Source: Tridacna crocea (taxonomy: Eukaryota > Mollusca > Bivalvia > Cardiida > Cardiidae). From it: a stretch of DNA of 64,000 nucleotides. This document shows positions 53,606 to 63,879 of this stretch, piece after piece; positions within the stretch are counted from its first letter, which is position 1, and each line of letters starts with the position of its first letter. The DNA lies in NCBI GenBank assembly GCA_943736015.1, contig OX031069.1:41202728-41266727 (forward strand), in the 5' to 3' direction. The notes under the pieces were generated by a model. That model did not search any database and was not told where the DNA came from. It saw only the letters and a list, made by a program, of their open reading frames with translations. The translations under genes were made by a program, and so were the position numbers.

Positions 53606-54604
53606 TGCAAAATTAATGTGTATCATTTAATTTTCGATTTTCGAATTGACACAAAGTTCTCTTGTTATCAGAGAAGTAACTTCAAACAAGGTAATGCATT
53701 TTGTAATGTAAAAAGCGGCAAGTGGAAAAGTCACTTTTTCTAAAATGAAAATTAATTGTAAATGCAGAAAAAAAGGACTGCATGTAACAATGTATTAAAA
53801 GAGTTCTCTAATTCTATATGACATTTCTTTAACACAATTAATAGATGATGACAGTAATTGCATACTTCAAGTGGCATTAAAAATGTACTTTTCATCGTAT
53901 TTTTATTTCTTGGCTGTAGGCATAGTATTGGACGGATCGTTGGATAACCGATGTCAGTTGTCGTCAGTCGTTCAAAATGCTGCCTTTAAAACAGAAATAT
54001 GTTAAAAAGTCAATTTTTAAGTCTTCACCAGAGGGCAAGATTTTATTTGTCCACATTAAAAGCATTGAAGACGATAAATTTGATTTGTGTCGAAGAATGG
54101 TATTAGAGTTACAAAGAGTACACATCATCTGTTTAATAAAAAAAAATAAAAAAGCTGGTAATATATAGGATCTGACGTGAGTTGGTTTTTGAGATAGAAA
54201 TTTATTAAACGAGTCTACAAAAATGTCATTAAACGAGCCTTTGGCGAGCTTAATAACATTTTTTGTGGACGAGTTTAATAACTTTTTACCTAAAAAACTA
54301 ACGAGTGTCAGATTCTTTTTATCACATTACTGTTCAACAAGAATTATAGTCCAAAATGTGTTTAAACAGAGGTACACATGTATCATGAGTAGTGAAATTT
54401 ACATGAAGCCTGTACACTTTCTTTTACAGGTACATTACGAACGAAAATATTTCAAAGGAAACTTGCATAATATTGATTTTGTTTGAGTCTAACAGTATTA
54501 AATACACAATTTTATCATGATAAGAACTTTGACCGCTAATTTCTTTCAGGAACCGAGTTCAGCATTATTTTAGAAATGAAGCGTATAATTTCAGATTGTT
54601 CACC
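53606..54604. other. Unassigned AT-rich sequence
   Basis: No recognised gene or repeat. Open frames of 60-90 codons occur, as expected in AT-rich DNA, without motifs or splice context that would support a gene. Confidence 0.4.
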
Positions 54605-54736
54605 AAATACTGGTAACCAGCATTTTCTCCTTTTCCTACAACGCTTTCATAAAAAATTCGGTCACTTTTATTTTGTTGTCTGCAAATGCTTTCGATTTGG
54701 ACAAGCCTAAAATTTTGTCGTTTGCTAATGAGTTAA
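54605..54736 (+). mobile_element. Right half of a family A MITE
   Basis: Starts in the hairpin (actggtaaccagcattttct) and ends gtcgtttgctaatgag TTAA at 54733-54736. Left half absent. Confidence 0.7.
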
Positions 54737-55760
54737 AGGAGACTCTATGATAGGACAAGAGTGTTATGGGTAAAGAAAGGAGCAGATGCTGGTATTTCAA
54801 AGCCATCGTCAACTTCGGATTGTTTGACAATTTCTACAGGCAAGGTCAGCTGTTTGAACGCTGTATACTTTGTCCGATTTTGATGAAACTGGACCAGTAT
54901 ACTTCATGTGATGACACTTAAGTGCTGGAAGAAGACGTTTTGGGTTTATAAAAGGGGGTCAAGTTTTGGAGTGTTTCATATGGCATCATCTATTGTAGGG
55001 CTTTTTCTTATTTACAAACAACCTTTTTACATGATTTGTGTATCAAATTAGCATTGAAAAGAGAAATATTGAATTCTAACATGATGCGTGAATTCGGCTC
55101 TATAAACACAATGCAACAAAAGCGCAAGAAAAATTTACATTATTCTTTGTACAATGACGCCATTTTGTACAGAGTGACGTCTTTCTGTATAAAATAAGTA
55201 AGTTATTAAATGGAATATAATCTGCACCCGCGTTTCTACTCTAAGTATAAACTTGTTTTCCTTTCATTAAGAGATGGTCATATTAGAATCGAAGTAATCT
55301 TCTTTCTTTCGTGGTTTATCGTTCATTAAACCATGTTTTGATCTATAATGTGCAATGAAAAATGATTATTTATTGTGCCTCATAACTCACAGCTCTGGTT
55401 TATTGAACGATAGATCACTATAGAACGAACACGATTTCTTAATTAACATTTGTTTACACAAGAAATACAAGTAATTACGACGACAATGACGACGACGGAC
55501 ACGATGACTACGAATACGACAACGGAGATTTCGTGAACTACAAAGACCGGCACGACAATAATGATTATGTTGAGAAAATAGTTCCTAGGGTTATATTAAA
55601 TAGTACTTATTGGAAAAAAGAAGCAGTTTCGGTTTGCTTGTTATTCAGCCTCTGTGAGTGACAGCATAATATTTACATAACGTCATAATATTTACACCAT
55701 TGGAATCAATCTATGTTAGCGTCCGCTAGTTCCTAGCTGTAACTTTTCTATGTCTAGTAC
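54737..55760. other. Mostly unassigned; contains an acidic open frame
   Basis: At 55473-55661 (+) a frame without ATG reads NYDDNDDDGHDDYEYDNGD and continues to a TGA at 55659. It follows a possible acceptor (tttacacaag at about 55462). The DNA is a decayed (ACG/GAC)n run at about 55477-55530, so a trinucleotide repeat explains it at least as well as an exon. Confidence 0.3.
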
Positions 55761-55989
55761 TTAACCCTTTACTCCACAGATGCTCATTTCAACGCATTGC
55801 TTGTAGGAGCCTTTAGAAAACATTGTGGCAAAAGGTGAAATTGCTCGTGACGAGCAATTTCACCTTTTGCCACAATGGTTTCTACACTATCAAAAGGCGT
55901 CATATACACAAAAGAAACAGCTTCATCCTTGCTGTTATTTTGGGTCAATTAGAGATACCATAGAAATGCCTCATGAGGTAAAGGGTTAA
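55761..55989 (+). mobile_element. Family A-like MITE, variant with fully re-paired hairpin
   Basis: 229 bp with TTAA at both ends (55761-55764, 55986-55989), ends CCCTTTACTCC and GAGGTAAAGGG. Its hairpin reads gtggcaaaaggtgaaattgc / gcaatttcaccttttgccac around tcgtgacga, and pairs perfectly although several arm bases differ from the common form. The sequence outside the hairpin is unlike other copies. Confidence 0.85.
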
Positions 55990-56163
55990 AGGTGGACTTT
56001 CACTTTATTTGTTGAGGCCTTTAGCTTACGCAGTAACGTAAAGGGCTGGTAATCAAAGGGATGCTGATCGAATGCCGAGCTCGCTTAAAATCATGCCAAA
56101 GATTGACGATTTAGTTAGTACAACAGGATTCCTTCTTTTCTCGCTGCCGAGCACCGATTTGAC

Positions 56164-56532
56164 CGTTGTCTGCTCATGTCATATTCTTCGAAAATTCGAC
56201 CTGTCTGTCTGCTGTGAAGCATCACTCCCTCCATTTTTTTCGGGGATTTGGGGTGGCTATTGTAGTATACGCGCTATAATGTAACAATGGAGAAAATGGC
56301 TTTTATCAATTCGTTCGAGGAGAAATCATGCCTGTTTTAGCTCCAGTTTTCTCACATCTGCTGATCATAACTGAGTGAATTGCACCAGGTAGCATTTTAT
56401 TGAGTAAACGTTTATTTTAGTTTGAAATTCAAAATAACGGTTGTCCCGTAGAAAAGTAGTCCGGTTCTGTACCCAGAACGCCCAAATTAGATAGACATGT
56501 ATTTGCAGAATGCCATCTAGCGAGAGATAATG
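56164..56532 (+). mobile_element. Family D element with exact 10-bp target duplication
   Basis: 369 bp from CGTTGTCTGCTCATGTCA to GCGAGAGATAATG. Exact ccgatttgac at 56154-56163 and 56533-56542. The longest copy in the window. Confidence 0.85.
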
Positions 56533-57009
56533 CCGATTTGACAATACATTGTACTTATGGAATAAATCAACCACTTGATCGGCAAGAAAGCTGAGCGAAG
56601 GTCTAGTGAACTCAAACAATCGATGCGCAGGTTTACTAGCTGCTACTTAGGCTCGTGCGCAATAGGTTCCTTAAGTTTTAGTCTTAAATATATATTTTGT
56701 AGATAGGGCGGCCTCCAAGATGTTATAATTTCTGAATTGTTTGTATAATGGGCTAGAGGCCTAATATGTACTGAATAAATAATTGAATTGAATTTAAATT
56801 TGCTGTGTCTAAAATAATTTTTTTTTCAAGAGACTAATGAATTCTAATAATTATAGGTAGCTTTTTTTCATGAGATCAGACACGCTGTCATTGTATCTCT
56901 TCGAAAATAATTCCAACTAAATGCTGCGTACAATTCATCATTTGACATACCCCAAAAACCTTTGCAAAATTCTAGTCCAAAACAAAAAATACTTATGAGG
57001 CTACATTAT

Positions 57010-57410
57010 TAGTTGTACAGTCAAGTGGCAGGGGACTTCGAAACTTGTTCTCGGCTGTGGTGAATCATGCCATCCCAACGTTTGTTAAGGGAACTTTACC
57101 TGTTTTCTGGTTTAAAGAATTGAGGACCCTGACGAAGTAGAATTCCCTTCTGAGTGCCCCAATTCAGTAAAAGCTGACATCACTGGGAACTGACATCACA
57201 GAAACCTTGGTAATATGTGCTAAAACGTGCAGCTTGGCGCATAATTTTGATGCTAATCTTGGTCGCTGCCGCCATTTTGGATGTTGTGTTGATAGTTTAG
57301 TCATGTATACGGGATTCCCAAATGGGAAACTGTCTTTACTTTGGTTTTGCCATTGTAAATGCTATATATATGTGTTCGGAGCACATCATCCAATCAGATC
57401 AGGTGATTTT
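57010..57410. repeat. Family F repeat
   Basis: ttgtacagtcaagtggcagg (one hairpin arm only), gaagtagaattcccttctga, gacatcactgggaactgaca, cttggcgcataattttgatg, catgtatacgggattcccaa, ending near catcatccaatcagat. Confidence 0.65.
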
Positions 57411-57436
57411 TTTTTGGCTGTATGATAAAGTCCATC

Positions 57437-57667
57437 AACTCCTTACAGAGCGACACAATTTTAAACTAATCCAAATTGAAAGCATTTGCAGACGACAAAT
57501 CAAAAAAGTTCAAATGGTGGAATCTGTCTTTGATAGGACGGAAAACGTTGTTGAAAAAGGAGAAAATGCTGGTTACCTGAATTATAGCAAAAGAAACTTT
57601 GTGGAAGCATGGATAGATGTACTGGCCTTGTGAAGTAACTGAAATAATGTTGAAAACGGCGTTAAAC

Positions 57668-57702
<35 letters not shown>

Positions 57703-57705
57703 TGT
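57437..57705. repeat. Family A left half joined to an S1 SINE tail
   Basis: 57437-57578: ccaaattgaaagcatttgca to gagaaaatgctggttacc. From about 57590: S1 body end (gaaataatgttgaaaacggc) and an (AATC)n tail at 57671-57702. A truncated SINE joined to a broken MITE. Confidence 0.6.
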
Positions 57706-57849
57706 GCAATTGCAAAAAATGTATACCCCTTTAAAGCACTCATATCTTTCATACCTTGCTATATTTGTTAATGAGACAGAGGTCGGCCATGACTGGAATT
57801 TCACAGGAGAGATTTACCCTTAACACTTCTGAATAAGTTAGATAAAATT

Positions 57850-58022
57850 TTGGAGCCCGTATCAAAAACCTCGGTGTTTCTATCTCAAACTAGTATTTTG
57901 GGGAAAAAAAAAACATGTCCCTGTCGGACAGTGAAGATCTAAGATCAGACTGTACGTTCTGTGCAGTCTGATCTTGATCTGCATTGACTGCAACTGGTAA
58001 TTTGAGTCACGCTTAGGAATCA
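57850..58022 (+). mobile_element. Family B MITE, partial
   Basis: cctgtcggacagtgaagatc, hairpin taagatcagactgtacg / gtgcagtctgatcttga, then gcattgactgcaactgg. Ends lost. Confidence 0.6.
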
Positions 58023-58074
58023 GTTCTAACTAGTGATCTTGTGACTCAGATTTTGACCCAATTTGTTTCGAGCT

Positions 58075-58335
58075 GGAGTGCAACACGCGAAAAGGGTCAT
58101 TCGGACATTTGCGTAAAGTGTCGTCTCTGATCAGCGTGTGCACTCCGCACAGGCTGATCCGAGACGACACTTTCCGATTTTATGTGATTTTCTGTTTTAC
58201 GCAACTCTACTGTAACACAAGATCTAATGTAGTCGTAAAGTGCCGTCTCGGATTAGCCTGCGCGGACTGCGCAGGCTAATCCGAGACGACACTTTACGCA
58301 AATGTCCGATTGTACCTTTTCGCGTGTTGCACTCC
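58075..58335. mobile_element. Family C MITE, intact 261 bp, AGCT target
   Basis: AGCT at 58071-58074 and 58336-58339. Ends GGAGTGCAACACGCG and CGCGTGTTGCACTCC. The second hairpin is perfect (gcctgcgcggactgcgcagg). Confidence 0.9.
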
Positions 58336-58463
58336 AGCTCAAAGTCCTTATCATTAAACATTAAGTAGGCTGTTTGGAATAGAAGGATTCGTAGACGCTT
58401 GGAGGTGGGGGGGATCCAAGACCACACTGCAAAGAACTTGCACAAAGTATGAACCAAGATACG

Positions 58464-58682
58464 TTAACCCTTTACCACACAATCCCAACTTTTGATGACC
58501 CTTGACGTCTTTAGAAAACACTGTGGGAAAAGGAGAAAATGCTGGTAACCAGCATTTTCTCCTTTTCCCACAAAGTTTTCTACCCTTCAAATAACAAATT
58601 TCAAATTTTCAGTCACTGTTATTTTGTCGTTTGCAAATGCTTTAGAATTGGGCAAGTCTAAAATATTGTCGTTTGGTACTGA
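58464..58682 (+). mobile_element. Family A MITE
   Basis: TTAA at 58464-58467, CCCTTTACCACACAATCCC. Hairpin near-perfect. Right end gtcgtttggtactgag without TTAA. Confidence 0.8.
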
Positions 58683-58819
58683 GCACGGTTATATCACAAA
58701 TAAATCTGATGAGTTGGATGGGAATAAAAAAAACCCTCTCTCTAGCGTTCTCCGATTTCCGGGAAATTTCCGGATAATAATCATTGCATGGTTGTATTGA
58801 TGCAAGTTTTCATCCTTCA

Positions 58820-58985
58820 CCCAATTATCACCGAGAAACTAGACTCTTGAGAATATTTTGGAGAAGTGGAAATGCTTGTAAAACAGCATTTTATTTTTTC
58901 CAACAATGTTTTTGACCTTAAGATGGGTCGCGATTAATTTGTTTGTGAGTCTGCAACCGCTTTCAATATGGCTCATTTCTTTTTG
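58820..58985 (+). repeat. Degenerate family A copy
   Basis: aattatcaccgagaaactag, gagaagtggaaatgcttgta, ttttccaacaatgtttttga, gagtctgcaaccgctttcaa. Confidence 0.4.
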
Positions 58986-59008
58986 GTGTTGTTTATGAAC
59001 TGGTTGAT

Positions 59009-59405
59009 TAATTGATTGATTAATTGATTGAATGATGGATTGATTGAATGATGGATTGATTGAATGATGGATTGATTGATTACTTGATTGATTGTCTTGT
59101 GTTTAACGCCGTTTTCAACAGTATTTTAGTTGAATCGCGGCGGCCAGTGCACGTATCAATGCTTTCCTGCAGTTTCTTTTCCCAGTAATCCACACAATTT
59201 TCTTTCTAAGCCATTTGCTGCTTTCTCGCATAACCTTTGTCGAAACAATGGTCAGTGGTGGTAGAGGCATAAATCCTGTCACAATGACTTTCTTCATTCC
59301 TTGGGAAGAATTTGGCCGATGAACCCTCGACTTGCCCCCCCCCCCCCGCCTCCCCCCCATGTGTTCAAGTCCTGCCTGCTACCGACTGAGCTACCGAGAC
59401 TCGGC
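59009..59405 (-). mobile_element. S1 SINE, full length, with poly-C insert
   Basis: (TTGA)n-type tail at 59009-59098, gtgtttaacgccgttttcaa, body, a C-run at 59335-59357 with two interruptions, and the tRNA-like head ctaccgactgagctaccgag at the right. The longest S1 copy here. Confidence 0.8.
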
Positions 59406-59494
59406 TAGTGGACTGATACAGAGTTAGGGGTCATTGGGGATAGTTTTTCTTTAAAAGTTTCAGAAACAACAATGAAGTAGAACAAACAGACAGT

Positions 59495-59960
59495 ATTAGT
59501 TGTACGGTCAGGTGGCAGGGTACTTCGAAACTTGTTCGCGGCTGTGGTGAATCATGTCGCCCCGAGACGAAAGCGAGGTCGCAACATGATTCACCCCTGC
59601 CACCTGACCGTAGGACGAATTTATTATACTGCAATGTTTTACCATTCCAATGTTTGTTTAGCGAATATTACCTGTTTTTTTTATATATTTCAAAAAAATG
59701 AATACGCTGAGAAAAAAAGATTTTTCCTTCTGGGTGCCCCAATTCCATGAAAACTGACGTCACTGGGAGCTGACGTCACTGAAACCTTGGTAATACGGCG
59801 CATAATCTTGATGTTAATCTTCATCGAGGTCGCCATTTTGGTTGCTGTGTTGACAGTGTAGTCATGTATACGGGGCTCCCGAAAGCGAAACTACTTTTAT
59901 ATTGGTTTTGCCATTGTACATGATAATTATATTTATTCGGCGCATATTATCCAATCAGGT
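59495..59960. repeat. Family F repeat
   Basis: Hairpin arms ttgtacggtcaggtggcagg / ccctgccacctgaccgtagg at 59497-59612, shorter than in the 23.9-kb copy. Then gggtgccccaattccatgaa, tgacgtcactgggagctgac, gtatacggggctcccgaaag, tattatccaatcagg. Confidence 0.7.
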
Positions 59961-59983
59961 TACAAGAAATGTCTATACAATAT

Positions 59984-60244
59984 GGAGTGCAACACGCGAA
60001 AAGGTGCATTCGGACATTTGCGTAAAGTGTCGTCCCGGATTAGCCTGCGCAGTCCGCGCAGGCTAATCCGAGACGGCACTTTACGACTACATTAGATTTT
60101 GTGCTACAGTACACTTATGCAAAACAGAAAATTGTATAAAAACGGAAAGTGTCGTTTAGGATTAGCCTGCGCGGACTGCGCAGGCTGATCCGAAACGGCA
60201 CTTTACGCAGATGTCCGAATGCCCCTTTTCCCGTGTTGCAAACC
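59984..60244. mobile_element. Family C MITE, intact 261 bp
   Basis: ATAT at 59980-59983 and 60245-60248. Both hairpins near-perfect. The right terminus has drifted (ccgtgttgcaaacc). Confidence 0.85.
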
Positions 60245-60325
60245 ATATGATAAATCTGTTCTAGAGATTGAAGCTCAAGAACCACTTTAGAAAGTCTGTT
60301 CTGTCATTCCCAATGAAAAGGGAGT

Positions 60326-60547
60326 TTAACCCTTTACCAAACGATCCCTGGTTTTTACGACCCTGAGATAAAAGCCTTTTGAAAACATTGTTGGAAAAAG
60401 AGAGCAAGCGGCATTTTAACATTGCACACTGTTTTTTAACCCTTATGGAAAAAAAACCTTCAATTTTGGAGTTCCTTTTATTTTGTTGTCTGCAAAGCAT
60501 TTTCAATTTAGACCAGTCTAAAATTTTGTCTTTTGGTAAAGAGTTAA
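60326..60547 (+). mobile_element. Family A MITE with disrupted hairpin
   Basis: TTAA at 60326-60329 and 60544-60547. The ends are good, but the tip is replaced by gagagcaagcggcattttaa and the right arm is altered, so pairing is largely lost. Confidence 0.75.
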
Positions 60548-60794
60548 TGAATCAGCAAAAAACACATTGTTTTTTTTTTTATCACAATATACATTGTTTT
60601 AACACCTACACCTGTTTGGATTCTGTGAACTAGCATGGCAGACTAAAATCAGCAAGTTCATATAATAAATTTCTAATCATGGTCTGATATTTGGGTGGAA
60701 CCATTGATACTCACGTTACTGACAGAAAACGTTACGAGAATGATTCGATAGAGCTAGTTTTTGATACGCTGTTTGCTGTTTTCTTTTGTATGAT

Positions 60795-61095
60795 GTTCAC
60801 CAGTGTTTTTCAAGATCATTTCAGTTAAATAACGGCTGCCGGTGCACCTATTCATGCCTATCAAGAGTTTCTTTTTTATGTTCCACTTCCTTGCACTTAC
60901 CAAGCCACTGGCTGCTTTCCCTCGCACCCCCACCCCCTTATACTATTGCCGAAACAACGATCAGCGGTGAGAGACAGGAATGAATTTTGTCGCAATGACT
61001 GGCATTATTTCTCTGAGAAAAGTGCCGGGTTGGGGGTTCTAACCAACAATCCCCATTGTTTCAATATTTGTGCTTTACTGGCCTAACTGACGGAT
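60795..61095 (-). mobile_element. S1 SINE, diverged
   Basis: caccagtgtttttcaagatc, ccggtgcacctattcatgcc, ccactggctgctttcc, a short C-rich insert, gccgaaacaacgatcagcgg, head remnant ctttactggcctaactgac. Confidence 0.65.
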
Positions 61096-61227
61096 TTAGC
61101 TCGTAATACGTAAAATACTCTACGAGGTAATCATGAAATTGGCCGAGTATGAAAAACTAAGAATTTCATAACAAACATTGCTGAAATACAAGTTTATTTC
61201 TGGCGAACACTCCACGCATATCTCATG

Positions 61228-61425
61228 TTAACCCTTACAACGGTAAATACATAAATCGAATCAAGCAAAAACATACAAAGAAATCTGCTCCAGCAAAGCT
61301 ATGTAAGTCAAGACACTATCAGCGTAGCGGCCAGTATAGATCAAAGATCAGACTGCACGTTTTGTGCAGTCTGATTTTGATCTACACTGGCCGCAAGAGC
61401 AATTAGAGTAGTGCTTTATGTGTTA
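61228..61425 (+). mobile_element. Family B MITE with TTAA ends
   Basis: TTAA at 61228-61231 and 61422-61425, left end CCCTTACAACGG. Hairpin ggccagtatagatcaaagat / tgatctacactggcc is long and nearly perfect, and its outer part pairs with ggccag in place of the usual ggacag. Confidence 0.8.
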
Positions 61426-62317
61426 AGAGACAAACGGGGCCAAGTTTGATTACGTCAATCAACCCCAAAGTCCGACAAATATCAGCAGTTTCGTTATAAA
61501 ATATAAACACATAGTGCTTTCTAAGGTTACCGTTTATTTAAACAACTTATTTTACATTCCTTTACCCATCTCTTTGGAAACGAGTTGGCGTCTTTAAAAA
61601 GAAGCCGGGAGAGATCAGCATCAATGTTTTCAAATAGTTTATTGGATTTCAATTTCAATTTATTTTGGTACATGTAAACAAATAAGTATAACAGCCGCAT
61701 AGAAACTTCATAATTATGCTTTACATGACGGTAATTTGACCTTCTTGTCGCGTTTTCAAGTTGCATGTTCTTGTCCAGCGGTCTTCTTTCTCTTTCTTCA
61801 GGATATTCTTCTTATTTTTTCTTCTGCTTGGAATATTTGCTTAAAAAAAAAGCTACAATTATTAGAGAGGTTATTTGAAGCCATGGCAAATTACTAAATT
61901 AAATCTTTTTCTGAAATTCGTTATTTATAAAAATAAGCCATATCTATTTCCTGTTTCGGTTTTTTCTTTATTTCGCTCTATTTACAAAACCACGACGAAA
62001 CAGACTGTGTATCAGAATAATTACGCAAGAAGAAATAGAATTAGACATCAAATTCTGTGGCAGTCTGCCTTTTAAACTCAACACTGTTGGAAAGGTCTGG
62101 TGACCTCTCGAATAACGGCCTTTTTGCCCTTAGAGTGGACTGCGATGGAAAATTCTGTGACAAAACGGGCATTTACTTGTACCAAACAATTGATTTTTTT
62201 CCCTTGGACTTTATCTCGATATTCAAAATCAATATCATGGTGACCGTGAAATGATTGCCTGTACATAAATTGTAATTATCGTTCGAAAAGGTACAAAATA
62301 GCCTGTACAGTAAAGAT
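61426..62317. other. Unassigned sequence
   Basis: No recognised gene or repeat. Open frames on both strands here show no motifs. Confidence 0.4.
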
Positions 62318-62546
62318 TTAACCCATTACCACACAATCCCTACTTTTGACGCCCCTGAGAAAGAAGCCTTTTGAAAACACTGTAGGAAAAGGAGAAAATG
62401 CTGGTAACCAGCATTTTCTCCTTTTCCCACAGTGTTTTCTACCCTTCCCAGAACAAATTTCAAAATTTCAGTCACTTTTATTTTGTCATCTGCAAATGCT
62501 TTCAGTTTGGACCAGTCTAAAATTTTGTCGTCTGGTAATGAGTTAA
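62318..62546 (+). mobile_element. Family A MITE, complete (229 bp)
   Basis: TTAA at 62318-62321 and 62543-62546, ends CCCATTACCACACAATCC and GTCGTCTGGTAATGAG. The hairpin differs from perfect at one outer base (aacactgtagg / cccacagtgtt). Confidence 0.9.
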
Positions 62547-62925
62547 AGGTGAGTATTTAGATTTTTCACATCTCAGCAAATTGAAAAATATCTACATCAC
62601 TGAAATTTGTGTGCAAAAAAAGAACAATACAAATCATCAATAATTAAGAAAAACATTTTTTAAAGGCTACGTAGTCTCTTAAGATATTCTTAGATTTCGT
62701 GCCAAAAATAAAAAACAAAATGCATATGGGAATGTCAAGTGACTGGAACGTGACTAATGACGCTTATATTCCATAACTTAACAAACATGTATATATTTTC
62801 AACAATGTCTTCTTCGGACACTGTGAAGCTTCGTCTGTGTATTTCCGGTATGTAAATAAACGAGTTGCTCTTGTAAAGATAGAGCGTGTTTCTAGATGGT
62901 GTCGACCTGGGCCTTAGTCAATCTC
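62547..62925 (+). repeat. Family I repeat
   Basis: aggtgagtatttagattttt to ggtgtcgacctgggcc, directly after the family A copy. Same order of blocks as at 18311. Confidence 0.7.
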
Positions 62926-63039
62926 TAAATTCCCTTGTTGTGGGATATTTTACGATTACTGGGGTTTTATGAATAAATATTTAAGGGATTTGGGAGTATA
63001 AGGATGATTTTTTTCGTAATTTTGTAATGCTGAGTTGAT

Positions 63040-63225
63040 AATGTAATAATGTGTACTGGGCTCCCGAAAGGGAAACTGCTTTTACGTTGGTTTTTCTAAT
63101 GTACCTTGTTACACAATCGTTTATGAATTATCAACTTAAATTTACCTGCACTATCGTTGATCTGTTTACATCTAATTGATGTACAGAATTCCCAGAAGGT
63201 CCCTTTTTGCGTGATGGGTCACAAA
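63040..63225 (+). repeat. Family F end piece and family G end piece
   Basis: 63055-63110: tgggctcccgaaagggaaac and ttttacgttggtttttct (F right end). 63120-63225: gaattatcaacttaaattta, ctgcactatcgttgatctgt, cccagaaggtccctttttgc (matches 34610-34710 and 3118-3150). Confidence 0.5.
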
Positions 63226-63565
63226 TGTTTACGAAAGAGTTAAGAGTGGATCATAACAGTAGCAAAAGCGGAAACCCGATACTTATGCAAGCATTTGACG
63301 ACATTGTATAATAGCGAAACAGGCAAGCGATACAATTTCAAACACTATCTTGACATCATAAAAACCCATTTTATATGAGGAATGGAATTCTTTCGCAGTA
63401 GAATGTAAATATCGCAGATTTTTTTTATCTGTAGTAAACATGTACTCAATAACAGCATTATAATTTGTAAATGACACGGTTTATATTGTCTGGTATTCGT
63501 CCTAGCTTTCAACATTAATTCAGATATACATTAGTATGAAGTGTATTTATCTATGCATCCCTTTT

Positions 63566-63825
63566 TAGCTCACTTGAGCACAGCGTGCTCGAGGGGAGCT
63601 TTTAGGATCACCCTGTGTCTGTCGTGCGTCTTTCGTCAGTGCGTCATGCGTCGTCAACAATTCTTTAACCATGAACTCCTGATGGTTGTGGCTATTTACA
63701 TTATACAGACATAAAAAAATTCTTAAACATTCTTCTTCTTTGAAATGGATGATTAAATTTTGAAAAAAAATGGCTATGGTTCTCTCTAAAATTCAGGTGA
63801 GCGATCCAGGGCCATCATGACTGGT
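63566..63825 (+). repeat. Family J-type repeat
   Basis: tttttagctcacttgagcac, agcgtgctcgaggggagctt, tctgtcgtgcgtc, aggtgagcgatccagggcca. The ends are partly complementary to the 19993 start (gaccaagatggcccttgatcg). Confidence 0.6.
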
Positions 63826-63879
63826 AGCATGGACTGAGTACTGCATGCACATAATTACATTAATTAACTCTCGAATCTG

